A DNA stretch of 64,000 bases from Kribbella rubisoli (GCF_004217145.1 NZ_SHKR01000011.1:1116001-1180000); one strand, 5' to 3'. Positions 50,894 to 60,061 are shown, counted from the stretch's first letter. Notes: generated by a model from the letters alone, not told the origin. A program made the numbers and translations.

Positions 50894-52378
50894 CTAGACG
50901 GAGATATCCACCGATGGGCGGAGCTTGGCGGCCGCGGCCAGGGCGTCGTGCGCCGGGTTGTCCTCGAAGTCCTTGACCAGCGTGGGGTCCGCGGGGCGGT
51001 CGAGGTGCGGGAGCGCGATCTGCTCGTACGCCGCCTGGAAGCGCGGGCCCCAGCGGCGAGTGCCGAGGCGGGCGGTGCGGGAGCAGTTGTCGACCATGTA
51101 CGCGACGTCGCGGGCGTGCATGTACGGCAGCAGCGAGTCGACCGCCTCGATCACCGACTCGTTCACGATCTCCGACCACGCGTGCCCGCGGGCGGCGAAC
51201 TCGTCGACCTGCGCCATCATCGTCGCGACGAACAGCCCGGCAGTCACGGCATCCACGCCCGCGACGCCATCGCCCTCACTCCCGCCATACCAAACCGTAT
51301 GGTCTGGTGTTCCGCGGCGGGCGTGGACCTCAGTGCTGTGCGACCACATCGGGCTGCCGCCGATCTCGGTCATCGGCCGGGTCGCGAGCCGCTGCTCGGC
51401 CAGGATCACGCTCCGCAATTCGGTGCCGTCGGCAACTTCATCGTAGATCTCCGCGACCAGGTCACGCGCCGGCCGGTACGCCGCGGAGTACGCGCGATCG
51501 AACAGGTCCTGATCCCCGCAGGCCGCGCGGACAGCGACCAGGCCGTCGTTCGAGATCGTCCGCGCGATCGGCCCGGTGATCGCCTCGGTGGAACGCTCGT
51601 ACGCCGTCACCGGATCAGCCCCGTCGATCCGGAAGTACCTGTACATCGCCTCCACCAGCCCGTGGACGGCGCCGAGCAGGATCGCCCGCTCACCGACGAT
51701 GTCGGACCGGTACTCGTCGGCCAGCGTGGTCGCGAACGTGTACGGCGACCCGAGCCCGATCGACCACGCCAGCGCCCGATCCCACCCGTGGCCGTCAGGA
51801 TCCGCATGGACGGCGATACTCGCGTTGATCCCGGCCCCGTTGACCGTCGCACCCTGCTGGTACAGGCGCCGTACCGAATCGCCCATCCCCTTCGGACACA
51901 CCGCGATCACCGGATGTCCCGCCGGGAAGTCGCTGCCGATCGCCGTCAGGTGCCCCAAGAGGAAACCGTGGGACAGCCCAATGGTCGCGCCGGGCTTGAG
52001 CACGGCGAAGATCTGCTCGTGGTTCGCCGCCAGCGCCGCATCCGCGATCAGCAGAATCACCAGATCCGAAGCCGCGGCGACCTCCAGCCAGTCCCCCAGC
52101 GTCCCGTCGTCCTCGCTGAAACCCTGCGCCCGCGCGTCCTCCGCCGACGCCGAGCCCGGCCGTAGACCGACGCTCACAGTGATCCCGGTCCCGGCGAGCG
52201 AGTCCCGCAGATTCAACGCCTGCGCCCGCCCCTGCGGCCCCCAGCCCAGTACACCGATGCGCTCCACCCCATGCAGCGCTTCCGGCAGCAGCGGGAACAG
52301 GTCCCGCCCACCCCGGACGATGGACTCCGTCCCACCCGGCACGACCATGCTCTCGACCTGAAACACCGAACTCTTCAT
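50894..52378 (-). CDS. ketol-acid reductoisomerase, class II, plant-type
   Basis: NADPH-dependent branched-chain amino-acid enzyme of 494 residues. The N-terminal Rossmann motif is GVLGWGPQGRAQALNLRDSL. Then come GLSHGFLLGHL, AVCPKGMGDSVRRLY, GAGINASIAVH, KSD-like YRSDIVGERAILLGAVHG, IVNESVIEAVDSLLPYMHAR, VDNCSRTARLG and the extreme C-terminus KLRPSVDISV. These follow chloroplast KARI more closely than E. coli IlvC. Actinobacteria usually carry the 330-340-residue class I IlvC, so this is probably an acquired second copy. The ATG at 52378 is the first in-frame one near GAAGGC. Confidence 0.85.
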   Translation of the reverse strand: MKSSVFQVESMVVPGGTESIVRGGRDLFPLLPEALHGVERIGVLGWGPQGRAQALNLRDSLAGTGITVSVGLRPGSASAEDARAQGFSEDDGTLGDWLEVAAASDLVILLIADAALAANHEQIFAVLKPGATIGLSHGFLLGHLTAIGSDFPAGHPVIAVCPKGMGDSVRRLYQQGATVNGAGINASIAVHADPDGHGWDRALAWSIGLGSPYTFATTLADEYRSDIVGERAILLGAVHGLVEAMYRYFRIDGADPVTAYERSTEAITGPIARTISNDGLVAVRAACGDQDLFDRAYSAAYRPARDLVAEIYDEVADGTELRSVILAEQRLATRPMTEIGGSPMWSHSTEVHARRGTPDHTVWYGGSEGDGVAGVDAVTAGLFVATMMAQVDEFAARGHAWSEIVNESVIEAVDSLLPYMHARDVAYMVDNCSRTARLGTRRWGPRFQAAYEQIALPHLDRPADPTLVKDFEDNPAHDALAAAAKLRPSVDISV

Positions 52379-52591
52379 GCCTTCAGTCAAAGCCGATCAG
52401 GGACGTTGCAACAAGCGCAACTTCTGCATCACCCCGTTGCAGCTTGCGAAACACAGTCCGTACCGGAGGACCTTTGGCGGCCAGGAAGAGGGCTTGCGGC
52501 CTTGGCACTCGACGTCATCAGCCGCTTACTTTGAGCTTGGTTCTCCCCGAGCACGGGGAGCCGCCATCAGAAGGTCAACGGGGAGCACAGC

Positions 52592-53164
52592 ATGTCTCAG
52601 CAGTACCCGCAGGCACCGAACAATCCGCAGCAGCCAGGCCCGCACCATCCGGCAGGACAGATGGCGCCACCACCCGGCTATGTACTCAAGAAGAAGACCC
52701 ACCGGTTCCGCAACTTCGTGGTCTTTCCGTTCTTCGGCTTCATCGCCCTGATCGTTGTCGTCGTGGTTGCCTCGAACAGCGGTGGGGGCGGCGGCAGCGC
52801 CACCACGGCAGGTGAAACGAAAACCACGGCGCCGGCCGGCCGGAACGAGCCGTACGCCGTTACCCCGGGGAAGGCATTCCAGGTTCCTGGCACCAAGCAC
52901 CGGATCGACGCCGGCTGGAAGATCAACTACCAGCAGTACATCGGCTCCCAGTTGGTCGGCTCGGTGACCAATGTCAGCACGGACACCAGTACCGCGTTCT
53001 TCAGCGTGAAGTTCCTCAAGGGCAACAAGGTGCTGGCCAACTTCCAGTGCAACACCGCCGAGCTGGAGCCCAACCAGACGGAGCACATCGAGTGCTACAA
53101 CGAGGTGACGACCACGCAGCGCCTCACCGGCTGGGACAAGGTCACCGCCGAGGCAACCCTCTGA
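52592..53164 (+). CDS. membrane-anchored hypothetical protein
   Basis: Protein of 190 residues, family not recognised. A Pro/Gln-rich N-terminus (about 1-30) precedes one transmembrane helix (about 43-62, FFGFIALIVVVVVAS), a Gly/Thr linker, and an extracellular beta-type domain of about 110 residues (KHRIDAGWKINYQQYIGSQLVGSVTNVS) that resembles FxLYD/DUF4352-like domains. The domain has two Cys (about 153 and 169) that could form a disulfide. It ends before a strong terminator shared with the convergent oxidoreductase gene. Confidence 0.7.
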   Translation: MSQQYPQAPNNPQQPGPHHPAGQMAPPPGYVLKKKTHRFRNFVVFPFFGFIALIVVVVVASNSGGGGGSATTAGETKTTAPAGRNEPYAVTPGKAFQVPGTKHRIDAGWKINYQQYIGSQLVGSVTNVSTDTSTAFFSVKFLKGNKVLANFQCNTAELEPNQTEHIECYNEVTTTQRLTGWDKVTAEATL

Positions 53165-53171
53165 TCAGTAG

Positions 53172-53227
53172 ACAGTTTGTGGGGACCTCGGACAAGGCAC
53201 TGCCTGTCCGAGGTCCCCACCAACTGT
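53172..53227. terminator. bidirectional hairpin terminator
   Basis: Very strong inverted repeat: 16-bp perfect stem GTGGGGACCTCGGACA (53179-53194) with its complement at 53205-53220, extended by an outer 6-bp ACAGTT/AACTGT pair. It lies between the convergent hypothetical and Gfo/Idh genes. Confidence 0.85.
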
Positions 53228-53237
53228 CCAGGCCGGG

Positions 53238-54329
53238 CTAGCCTTCGAGGCCGACGACCTTCAGGACGCTCGGCCAAGCTTTCATGGCAGCGACCAGAGC
53301 GGGGTCCTGGATCGTCGCCAGCGCCTCTGCGTACGCGCCTTCGAGTACGTCGGCGACGCGGACGATCTCGCCGGTGTCGGCGGAGCGTACGGCGGCTTCG
53401 ACCATGGCGAGGCTTACCACGTTGGAGTGGACTTCGGATTGCGGGGTTGTCGACGTACGGACCGCGTTGACGAACTCGACCAGCGAGCCGGCGATCTCCT
53501 GGGGCTCGTCGGACATGGTGGCGGGGAGGGGCTCGCCGGACGTGAGCTCGGCGACGGGTGCGTTGTCGCCGTCCCAAGTCGCCGTACCGCCGGCGGTGCT
53601 CGCGCGCCAGAAGCCGTTCCAGGACGTCTCCAGGCCGGGCGCGCACCAGCTGCCGTCGAAGGAGAAGCGGGTGCCGTCGGCGTACGTGAAGATCGCGGAC
53701 GCGGCGGCGTTGCCGTCGAACCAGCTCCACGGCGGGTTGTACGAGTCGCAGTACACCGAGACCGGCTCCGACCCGATGAGCTTGCGGGAGAGGTCGAACT
53801 GGTGGATCGCCATGTCGACGAGGAGCGGCTCGGCCATGCGTTCGCGGAAACCGCTGAAGTGCGGTGCTTTGTAGAACTCGCACGACAGCGTGCCGATCGG
53901 GCCGAGCTCGGCGAGCTGACGTTGGAAGGCTGCTACGGCGCGGAAGTAGCGGCGGGACTGCGAGACCATAAGGAGTTTGCCGCTGACCTCGGAGGCCGCG
54001 ACCATCTGGAGGCACTCGCGGACTGTCTCGGCCAGTGGCTTCTCGCACATCACCGGGAGGCCGCGGAGCAGTGCGTCGACGCTGACTTTCGGATGCGCTA
54101 CCGGGACGGTGACGTCGATGACCGCCTCCGCATCCTTGCTCAGTTCGTCGATCGAGGTCGCGATGGGGAGGTCGGTGAAGCCGTGCTGGTCGGCGGCGGC
54201 GCGGGCGGTTTCGAGGTCGAGGTCTACGAGGCCGACCAGTTGTACGTCGGGATTGGCGGCGATCGTGCGGAGCCAGGCGCGGCCCATGCCGCCGGCGCCG
54301 ACCTGGAGGAGACGCAAGGGGTCAGGCAT
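53238..54329 (-). CDS. Gfo/Idh/MocA-family oxidoreductase
   Basis: NAD(P)-dependent sugar or inositol dehydrogenase of 363 residues. The N-terminal Rossmann motif is LQVGAGGMGRAW, and the catalytic region contains MCEKPLAETV with the conserved Lys. The C-terminal alpha/beta domain binds substrate. It overlaps the ThuA gene by 8 bp and is the last gene of the LacI-controlled sugar operon. The substrate is an unknown carbohydrate brought in by the adjacent ABC system. Confidence 0.88.
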   Translation of the reverse strand: MPDPLRLLQVGAGGMGRAWLRTIAANPDVQLVGLVDLDLETARAAADQHGFTDLPIATSIDELSKDAEAVIDVTVPVAHPKVSVDALLRGLPVMCEKPLAETVRECLQMVAASEVSGKLLMVSQSRRYFRAVAAFQRQLAELGPIGTLSCEFYKAPHFSGFRERMAEPLLVDMAIHQFDLSRKLIGSEPVSVYCDSYNPPWSWFDGNAAASAIFTYADGTRFSFDGSWCAPGLETSWNGFWRASTAGGTATWDGDNAPVAELTSGEPLPATMSDEPQEIAGSLVEFVNAVRTSTTPQSEVHSNVVSLAMVEAAVRSADTGEIVRVADVLEGAYAEALATIQDPALVAAMKAWPSVLKVVGLEG

Positions 54330-55092
54330 CCGCAGGCTCCTCGATCGGACCCTTGTAACCCTGACCGTTGAAGAAGTCGTCGGTCTCGTACCGCAGCAGC
54401 GTCGGCAACGCCCGCTCCGGCAGATCGGTGCGAGCCCACTTCACGCCGTTCGCGATCACCCTGCGGACGTCCTTGTGGTGGTACACCGGGAAGTCCTGGT
54501 CGCCGGGTGAGAAGTAGAAGATCTTCCCGTGCCCGCGGCGGAACGTGCAGCCCGAGCGGAACACCTCGCCGCCGGAGAACGACGACACGAAGATCAGCTC
54601 GTCGGGCACCGGGATGTCGAAGAACTCGCCGTACATCTCCTGCTGCTCGATCACGATCGGGTGCGGGACGCCCTGGGCGATCGGGTGCGTCGGGTTCACC
54701 GTCCAGACCAGCTCGCGGTCGCGTTCACTGCGCCAGCGCAGGGTGCACGTCGTACCCATCAGCTTGCCGAAGATCTTGGACCAGTGACCGGAGTGCAGCA
54801 CGACCAGCCCCATCCCCGAGAGCACGTGCTGGTACACGCGGTCGACCACCTTGTCGTCGACCTCACCGTGCGCGGCATGCCCCCACCACACGAGTACGTC
54901 GGTCTCGGCCAGCACCTCCTCGGTCAGGCCGTGCTCCGGCTCGTCCAGAGTCGTGGTCGCCACCGTGGCCTCGAGGTTCTCGCGGATGCCGGCGGCGATG
55001 GTCTCGTGCATGCCGTCCGGGTAGATCTCGCGGACGTGCGGCTCGATCTGCTCGTGCCGGTTCTCGCCCCAGACGAGTACTTTCAGCGTCAT
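54322..55092 (-). CDS. ThuA-domain protein
   Basis: ThuA-like protein of 256 residues (glutamine-amidotransferase-like fold). It shows LVWGENRHEQ at the N-terminus, VLVWWGHAAHGEV, GLVVLHSGHWSK and the C-terminal GHGKIFYFSPGDQDFPVYHHKDV. ThuA proteins take part in trehalose or other disaccharide use, and in some clusters act with Gfo/Idh dehydrogenases in a 3-keto-sugar route. Its position between transport and dehydrogenase genes supports that role. Confidence 0.85.
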   Translation of the reverse strand: MTLKVLVWGENRHEQIEPHVREIYPDGMHETIAAGIRENLEATVATTTLDEPEHGLTEEVLAETDVLVWWGHAAHGEVDDKVVDRVYQHVLSGMGLVVLHSGHWSKIFGKLMGTTCTLRWRSERDRELVWTVNPTHPIAQGVPHPIVIEQQEMYGEFFDIPVPDELIFVSSFSGGEVFRSGCTFRRGHGKIFYFSPGDQDFPVYHHKDVRRVIANGVKWARTDLPERALPTLLRYETDDFFNGQGYKGPIEEPADA

Positions 55093-55110
55093 ATTCGTTG
55101 TCCTTAAGGA

Positions 55111-55911
55111 TTATTTGACCGCTCCGCCGATGGCACCGGCGGCGATGTACTTCTGCGCGACGACCAGCAGCACGATGGCCGGGATCGCCGAGAGCACCGC
55201 GGTCGCCATCACCGCGTTCCAGTTCTGCACCTGCGTGCCGAGGTACTGGTAGATCCCCAGCGTCACCGGCCGTACGCCGCCCTTCGTGGTCAGCGTCAGC
55301 GCGAACAGGAAATCGCTCCAGGAGAAGAGGAAACTGAACAGCCCCGCGGTGATGAGCGAGTTCTTGCTGATCGGCAGCACGATCGCCACGAACGCCCGGA
55401 ACAGCCCGGCGCCGTCCACCCGCGCGGCCTCCACCAGTGACGGCGGCAGCGACATCATGAACGAGCGCAGGATCAGGATCGCGAACGGGATCCCGCTGCT
55501 GCAGTTCGCCACGATCAGGCCCGGGATCGAGTTCAGCAGCCCGATCCGTTCGTAGGCCGTGTACAACGCGTTCGCGATCACGATCCCCGGGATCATCTGC
55601 GAGATCAGGATCGCCAGCAGCCCGATCGACACCCAGCGGGACCGGAACTGCGAGAGCGCGTACGCACACGGTGTCGCGATCGCGAGACTGAGTACGACGG
55701 TCCCGGCCGCGATGATCATGCTGGTGACCAGGTTGCCGCCCTGCTCGTCGAGGGCGCGTTTGTAGCCGGTGAACGTCGGGTGCAACGGCAGGAATCCCGC
55801 GGTCAACGTGTTCCCGGACGGCTGCAGGGACGCGTTGACCATCCAGTAGACCGGGAACAGCATCACGGCAAGGATCACGATCCCGATGACGGTGTACGCC
55901 GTACGTCGCAT
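55111..55911 (-). CDS. carbohydrate ABC transporter permease (MalG/ThuG-type)
   Basis: Inner-membrane permease of 266 residues with six helices. The EAA-loop is EAARVDGAGLFRAFVAIVLPISKNSLIT, which contacts the ATPase. It lies 9 bp after the other permease gene. No ATPase gene is in the operon, so it probably uses a shared MsiK-type ATPase, as is common in actinobacteria. Confidence 0.9.
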   Translation of the reverse strand: MRRTAYTVIGIVILAVMLFPVYWMVNASLQPSGNTLTAGFLPLHPTFTGYKRALDEQGGNLVTSMIIAAGTVVLSLAIATPCAYALSQFRSRWVSIGLLAILISQMIPGIVIANALYTAYERIGLLNSIPGLIVANCSSGIPFAILILRSFMMSLPPSLVEAARVDGAGLFRAFVAIVLPISKNSLITAGLFSFLFSWSDFLFALTLTTKGGVRPVTLGIYQYLGTQVQNWNAVMATAVLSAIPAIVLLVVAQKYIAAGAIGGAVK

Positions 55912-55920
55912 GCTGCCCTC

Positions 55921-56859
55921 CTACTCGTCGACTGCGCGGCGGGTGCTGCGCAGGTAGAAGATCGCGAACACGAACGAGATCGCGATGAGGATGTTGCTCA
56001 GCGCCGCGCCCTGCCCGAACTTGAAGTCCACAAAGGACTTCTCGTACGACTGGGTCGCGAGCGTCTGCGTCGCGTTCGCCGGCCCGCCGCCGGTCAGGCC
56101 GAGGATGATGTCCAGGACCTTGATCGTGTAGACGACCCCGAGCATCAGCACCACGCCCGCCACCGAGCGCAGGTTCGGCCAGGTGATGTGGACGAACGCG
56201 CGCCATCCGGTCGCACCGTCGAGTTGGCCGGCTTCGTACAGCTCGTCCGGGATCTCGCTGAGACCGGAGTACAGCAGCGTGACGTTGAACGGGATGCCGA
56301 TCCAGATGTTCACGCCGATCACCGCGATCAGCGCGACCGACGGCGAGTTCAGCCACGGCACCGGATCGTCGACGATATGCAGGCCCATCAGGGTCCGGTT
56401 CAGGATGCCGCTGTCCTGCTCGAGGATCGAGCGCCAGGTCGCACTCGACACGATCAGCGGCAGCAGCCACGGCAGCAGGAGCAGTGAGCGCAGCAGGCCG
56501 CCGAGCGGGAAGCGATTCCGGAAGAACAGTGCCAGGCCGAGCCCGATCACGAACTGGAACGCGATCGACCCGACCGTGAACAGCGCGGTGTTGAGCATCG
56601 CGTCCGCGAACAGCTTGTCGTGCACGACCGTGGAGTAGTTCTGCAGCCCGACCCACGGCGCGGCCCCGGTGAAGAACGTCTTCAGGGTGTAGTCCTGCAG
56701 ACTCATCAGCAGGTTCTTCACCACCGGGTAGCCGAACAGCGCGACCATCGCCACCGCGGCCGGCAGCACGAACAGGAGCTTGGTCAGGTCCTCGCCCCGG
56801 CGGCGCCGGCCGCGAACTCGCTCGCGGCCGGCCACCGTCGTACGTGTCAGCGCCACCAT
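55921..56859 (-). CDS. carbohydrate ABC transporter permease (MalF/ThuF-type)
   Basis: Permease of 312 residues with a basic cytosolic N-terminus (RERVRGRRRRGE) and six helices. The EAA-loop reads YEAGQLDGATGWRAFVHITWPNLR. It starts 3 bp after the binding-protein gene stop. It pairs with the downstream permease for sugar uptake. Confidence 0.9.
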   Translation of the reverse strand: MVALTRTTVAGRERVRGRRRRGEDLTKLLFVLPAAVAMVALFGYPVVKNLLMSLQDYTLKTFFTGAAPWVGLQNYSTVVHDKLFADAMLNTALFTVGSIAFQFVIGLGLALFFRNRFPLGGLLRSLLLLPWLLPLIVSSATWRSILEQDSGILNRTLMGLHIVDDPVPWLNSPSVALIAVIGVNIWIGIPFNVTLLYSGLSEIPDELYEAGQLDGATGWRAFVHITWPNLRSVAGVVLMLGVVYTIKVLDIILGLTGGGPANATQTLATQSYEKSFVDFKFGQGAALSNILIAISFVFAIFYLRSTRRAVDE

Positions 56860-56862
56860 GGA

Positions 56863-58098
56863 TCAGCCTCCGGACGCCTGCTTGAAGGCGTCCTGGGGCG
56901 AGGCCTTACCGGTCAGCGCCAGCTGGATGGCCTGGTAGATCACCTTCGCCGCATCCGGCCACTTGTCGCCGAGTTTGCCGGTGCGGGACCGGGCGGTCTT
57001 CACCTGCTCGGTGAAGGCCTTCATCGACGGCACTTCCTTGACGTACTGGTCGAGCAGCGCGGTCTTGGTCGGGATGGTGAACCGGGCCTTCGCCCAGTCC
57101 AACTCGTTCTGGTCCGAGTTCAGGCACTTCACGAAGTCCGCGGCCTTCTGCTGCTTGGCCTGGTCCTTGTTCAGCGGGACCGTCCAGGCCTCGCCGCCGA
57201 GCGGCGCGACCGGCGTCTGATCCGGCTTGTTCACCGGGAACGTGACCACGTCCCACTTGATCTTGGGGTTCTTGTTCAGCGACGGGATCTGCCACGGGCC
57301 GTTGACCATCATCGCGGCCTTGCCGGCGATGAACTGGTCGTTGACGTCGCCCTGGGTCCAGTTGATCACGCTCTTGCTCGCGGACCCCGACTTGACCAGA
57401 TCCGTCCACAATTGCAGGGCTTCGGCCACCTGCGGGCTGGTCAGGTCGGTCTCGTCGCCGCCGTTGGTCCACATCGCCGGCAGGAACTGCCAGGAGCCCT
57501 CGTACGTCGCGTTGGCGTTGAACGCCATCCCGTACCGGCCGGGCTTGGTGAGCTTCTTGGCCGCGGCCTTCAGCTCGTCCCAGGTCTTCGGCGGTTGTAC
57601 GCCGGCCTCGGCCAGCATGTCCTTGTTGTAGAACAACGCGATCGTGTTCGTCACCGGGGCCAGCCCGTAGAGCTTGCCCTGGTACGACGTCGCGTCGACC
57701 ATGCCCTTGATGACTCCGTCGCCGGTCAGACCCAGGTCGTTCAGCGGCGCGAGCGCACCGGTCGCGGCGATCTGCTGTACGTCGGGGTTGTCGAGCATCA
57801 GCACGTCGGGCAGCGTCTTCGAGGACGCCTGCTGCAGCACCTTCTGGATCAAGGTGTCACCAGGCACCGTCTCCCGCTGGATCGTGATGCCGAGCTGCGT
57901 CGCGCACGAGTCAAGTCCCTTCTGCACAAGGGATTTGTCCGGGTCGTTGTTGTAGTAGTCCAGGATCGTGAGGCTCTTGACGCTGTCGCCGGACGAGGAC
58001 GACGACTTGCTGCCGCCGCCGTTGTCGCCGCAGGCGACCAGCAGGAGCGACACCGTCGTCGCACCCGCCAGCGCGGCGGCGATCCGCTTGCTGATCAT
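56863..58098 (-). CDS. sugar ABC transporter substrate-binding lipoprotein
   Basis: Extracellular solute-binding protein family 1, 411 residues. The lipoprotein signal ends in LLVACGDN. The mature protein has the typical two-lobe pattern (SLTILDYYNNDPDK, GKLYGLAPVTNTIALFYNKDM, MMVNGPWQIP). First gene of the operon, divergent from the LacI gene, with operators between them. The sugar is unknown; the ThuA/Gfo-Idh context suggests a disaccharide or inositol-like substrate. Confidence 0.9.
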   Translation of the reverse strand: MISKRIAAALAGATTVSLLLVACGDNGGGSKSSSSSGDSVKSLTILDYYNNDPDKSLVQKGLDSCATQLGITIQRETVPGDTLIQKVLQQASSKTLPDVLMLDNPDVQQIAATGALAPLNDLGLTGDGVIKGMVDATSYQGKLYGLAPVTNTIALFYNKDMLAEAGVQPPKTWDELKAAAKKLTKPGRYGMAFNANATYEGSWQFLPAMWTNGGDETDLTSPQVAEALQLWTDLVKSGSASKSVINWTQGDVNDQFIAGKAAMMVNGPWQIPSLNKNPKIKWDVVTFPVNKPDQTPVAPLGGEAWTVPLNKDQAKQQKAADFVKCLNSDQNELDWAKARFTIPTKTALLDQYVKEVPSMKAFTEQVKTARSRTGKLGDKWPDAAKVIYQAIQLALTGKASPQDAFKQASGG

Positions 58099-58114
58099 GA
58101 CATCGGACTCCTTC

Positions 58115-58124
58115 TAAGCGTTTA
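58115..58124. promoter_or_regulatory. LacI-type operator 1 (sugar operon)
   Basis: TAAGCGTTTA, a near-palindrome of the LacI-family type, 16 bp upstream of the binding-protein start. Confidence 0.6.
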
Positions 58125-58169
58125 ACCAAGGGACGAGGAAAACCTGTGATGCTCTTGTCGATTGGGCGG

Positions 58170-58180
58170 TAAACCGCTTA
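58170..58180. promoter_or_regulatory. LacI-type operator 2 (sugar operon)
   Basis: TAAACCGCTTA, similar to operator 1, between the divergent binding-protein and LacI genes. Two sites suggest control of both directions. Confidence 0.6.
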
Positions 58181-58245
58181 ACTGAGGCGTTGAAGGACTA
58201 TGTTCCGTAGGTCACATCGCTGTCAAGAGTTCAGAGAGGGAATCG

Positions 58246-59310
58246 ATGGTCACGATGCGGGACGTCGCTCAGCGTGCCGGTGTTTCGATCGCGACCGTCT
58301 CGTTCCTGCTGAACGACACCAAGCCGGTGACGGCTGCGACCCGGGCGCGGATCGAGCAGGCGATGGTCGAGCTCGGATACCGCCGCAACATGGTGGCCCG
58401 CGCGCTGGCCAGTCGGCGTACCCACATCATCGCGATGGCGTACCCGGCGCTCGAGCACAAGTTCGGGATGTCCACGGCCGAGTTCTTCACCAGCGCGGCC
58501 GAGGCGGCCCGCAAGGAGGATTACCACCTGGTGCTGTGGCCGGTCGGCAACGACGGGGTCGAGCTACGCGAGCTGCTCGGGCAGGGCCTGGTGGACGGCG
58601 TCGTCCTGATGGAGGTGCAGCTGGACGATCCGCGGGTCGACGTACTGCAGCAGGCCGGGACGCCGTTCGCGTTGATCGGCCGGACGACCGAGCTCGAGGG
58701 TTTGTCGCACGTGGACATCGACTTCGACACGACGGTCGAGGATGCGGTCAAGCATCTGTACGACCACGGGCATCGCGAAATGGCCTTGATTTCGGGCGAT
58801 CTGGACGACCCGCGCTTCCACGATTACGGTCCCTGGGTTCGGACCGAGGACGCTTATCGCCGGGTCGCGGCGTCGTACGGGCTGCCGGTCGTCGTACTGC
58901 CCTGCTCGGACACCACTCAGGCCGGCAAGCTCGCCGCGGAACGCTTACTGGCCGAGCATCCCGAGACGACAGCGATGCTGGTCCTGAACGAGTACGCCGC
59001 GCTCGGCGTCGTGTCCGGCCTGCGGCGCAGCGGCCGCGACATCCCGGCCGACATGTCGGTCCTGTCCCTGCTGATGGTCCCGGAAACCGCGGCGATGACA
59101 GACCCCGAGCTCACGATGATGCGGACCCCGGGTCCCGAACTCGGCCAGCTCGGCACCGAAGCCCTCATCCGCGAACTCGAAGGCGCCGACCCACTCCCAC
59201 CCCAACTGGTCCCGGCCAAACTGTTCCCGGGAGCGACGGTCACAGCCCCCAAAGCGCCGCAACCAAAGGCCTCCGCAGGTCGCCGCGCCGCACGCAAAGC
59301 CCGATCGTAA
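58246..59310 (+). CDS. LacI-family regulator of the sugar operon
   Basis: Regulator of 354 residues. The N-terminal HTH is MRDVAQRAGVSIATVSFLLND, followed by the hinge RRNMVARALASRRTHII and a sugar-binding domain. The ATG at 58246 has GAGGGA upstream. It is divergent from the ABC/ThuA/Gfo-Idh operon and should repress it through the two TAA-type operators. Its 3' end overlaps the convergent IlvY-like gene by 71 bp. Confidence 0.9.
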   Translation: MVTMRDVAQRAGVSIATVSFLLNDTKPVTAATRARIEQAMVELGYRRNMVARALASRRTHIIAMAYPALEHKFGMSTAEFFTSAAEAARKEDYHLVLWPVGNDGVELRELLGQGLVDGVVLMEVQLDDPRVDVLQQAGTPFALIGRTTELEGLSHVDIDFDTTVEDAVKHLYDHGHREMALISGDLDDPRFHDYGPWVRTEDAYRRVAASYGLPVVVLPCSDTTQAGKLAAERLLAEHPETTAMLVLNEYAALGVVSGLRRSGRDIPADMSVLSLLMVPETAAMTDPELTMMRTPGPELGQLGTEALIRELEGADPLPPQLVPAKLFPGATVTAPKAPQPKASAGRRAARKARS

Positions 59311-60061
59311 GCGGCTCCAACTCCCCCGGCACCTCGACGAGCTGCTCCCGCACAACCGACGACTCCAGCACCAGCCGCGGCACGACTCCTGTCCCACATC
59401 CGAGGGCTACCAGGGCGAGCAGCGCTTCATGCCCATCCGGCTCGGCTGCAATCGTTGGCTTCGTCCCAGTCTTGCGGAACCAGCGGTACGCCGCCTCGCG
59501 GACGAGCCCTCGCGCCGGCACGACGTACGAGCCGTCTGGTTCGGTGTCCCGCGTGTGGACCAGCACGAGATCTGTGACCGCGACCGTTCGACTTACCAAC
59601 GTCTGCGGCAGGCGCTTCGGGATGCCGGCGACTGCCGCATCCACCTCGCCCTCGTCGAGTCGCGCGAGCGCGGCGGCCGCGTCACCCGTCCGTACGTCGA
59701 GCCGGATCTGCGGATGCGTTGCGCGCAAGGGCTTGAGAAGGTCAGGCAGCAGTGTCTGGCATGCCGTGACTGTGGCGAAGATCCGCAGGTCGCCGGTCAG
59801 CCCGACCGGCTCGTCGGACGCCGCTCGATAGTCGTCCCACAGCTCCAGCGCCTGCTCGGCGTACGCCGTGAACCGGCGACCCTCTTCGGTCAGTACGACG
59901 CCCCGCGGTCCCCGATCCAGCAACCGCGCGCCGACCCGCGTCTCCAGTCGCTGGATCGTGCGGGTCAGCGTCGCCGCGCTGACGTGGCATTCGAGGCTGG
60001 TGCGTCCGTAGTTCAGCGTCCGCGCCAAATGCAGGAACAGCTCCAGCTCTCGATGCTCCAC
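59240..60061 (-). CDS. LysR-family regulator, IlvY-like
   Basis: LysR regulator of 273 residues. The winged HTH covers about 1-60 (ELFLHLARTLNYGRTS, LTRTIQRLE). The effector domain follows the IlvY pattern: GDLRIFATVTACQTLLPDLL, RTGDAAAALARLDEGEVDAAVAG, and GHEALLALVALGCGTGVVPRLVLE near the C-terminus. IlvY activates ilvC in response to acetohydroxy acids. Here it shares one base with the glmM stop (TAGTG), so it is coupled to glmM, while the KARI gene lies about 7 kb away. The target gene is inferred. Confidence 0.8.
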   Translation of the reverse strand: MEHRELELFLHLARTLNYGRTSLECHVSAATLTRTIQRLETRVGARLLDRGPRGVVLTEEGRRFTAYAEQALELWDDYRAASDEPVGLTGDLRIFATVTACQTLLPDLLKPLRATHPQIRLDVRTGDAAAALARLDEGEVDAAVAGIPKRLPQTLVSRTVAVTDLVLVHTRDTEPDGSYVVPARGLVREAAYRWFRKTGTKPTIAAEPDGHEALLALVALGCGTGVVPRLVLESSVVREQLVEVPGELEPLTIGLCVRRGDLRRPLVAALWGL

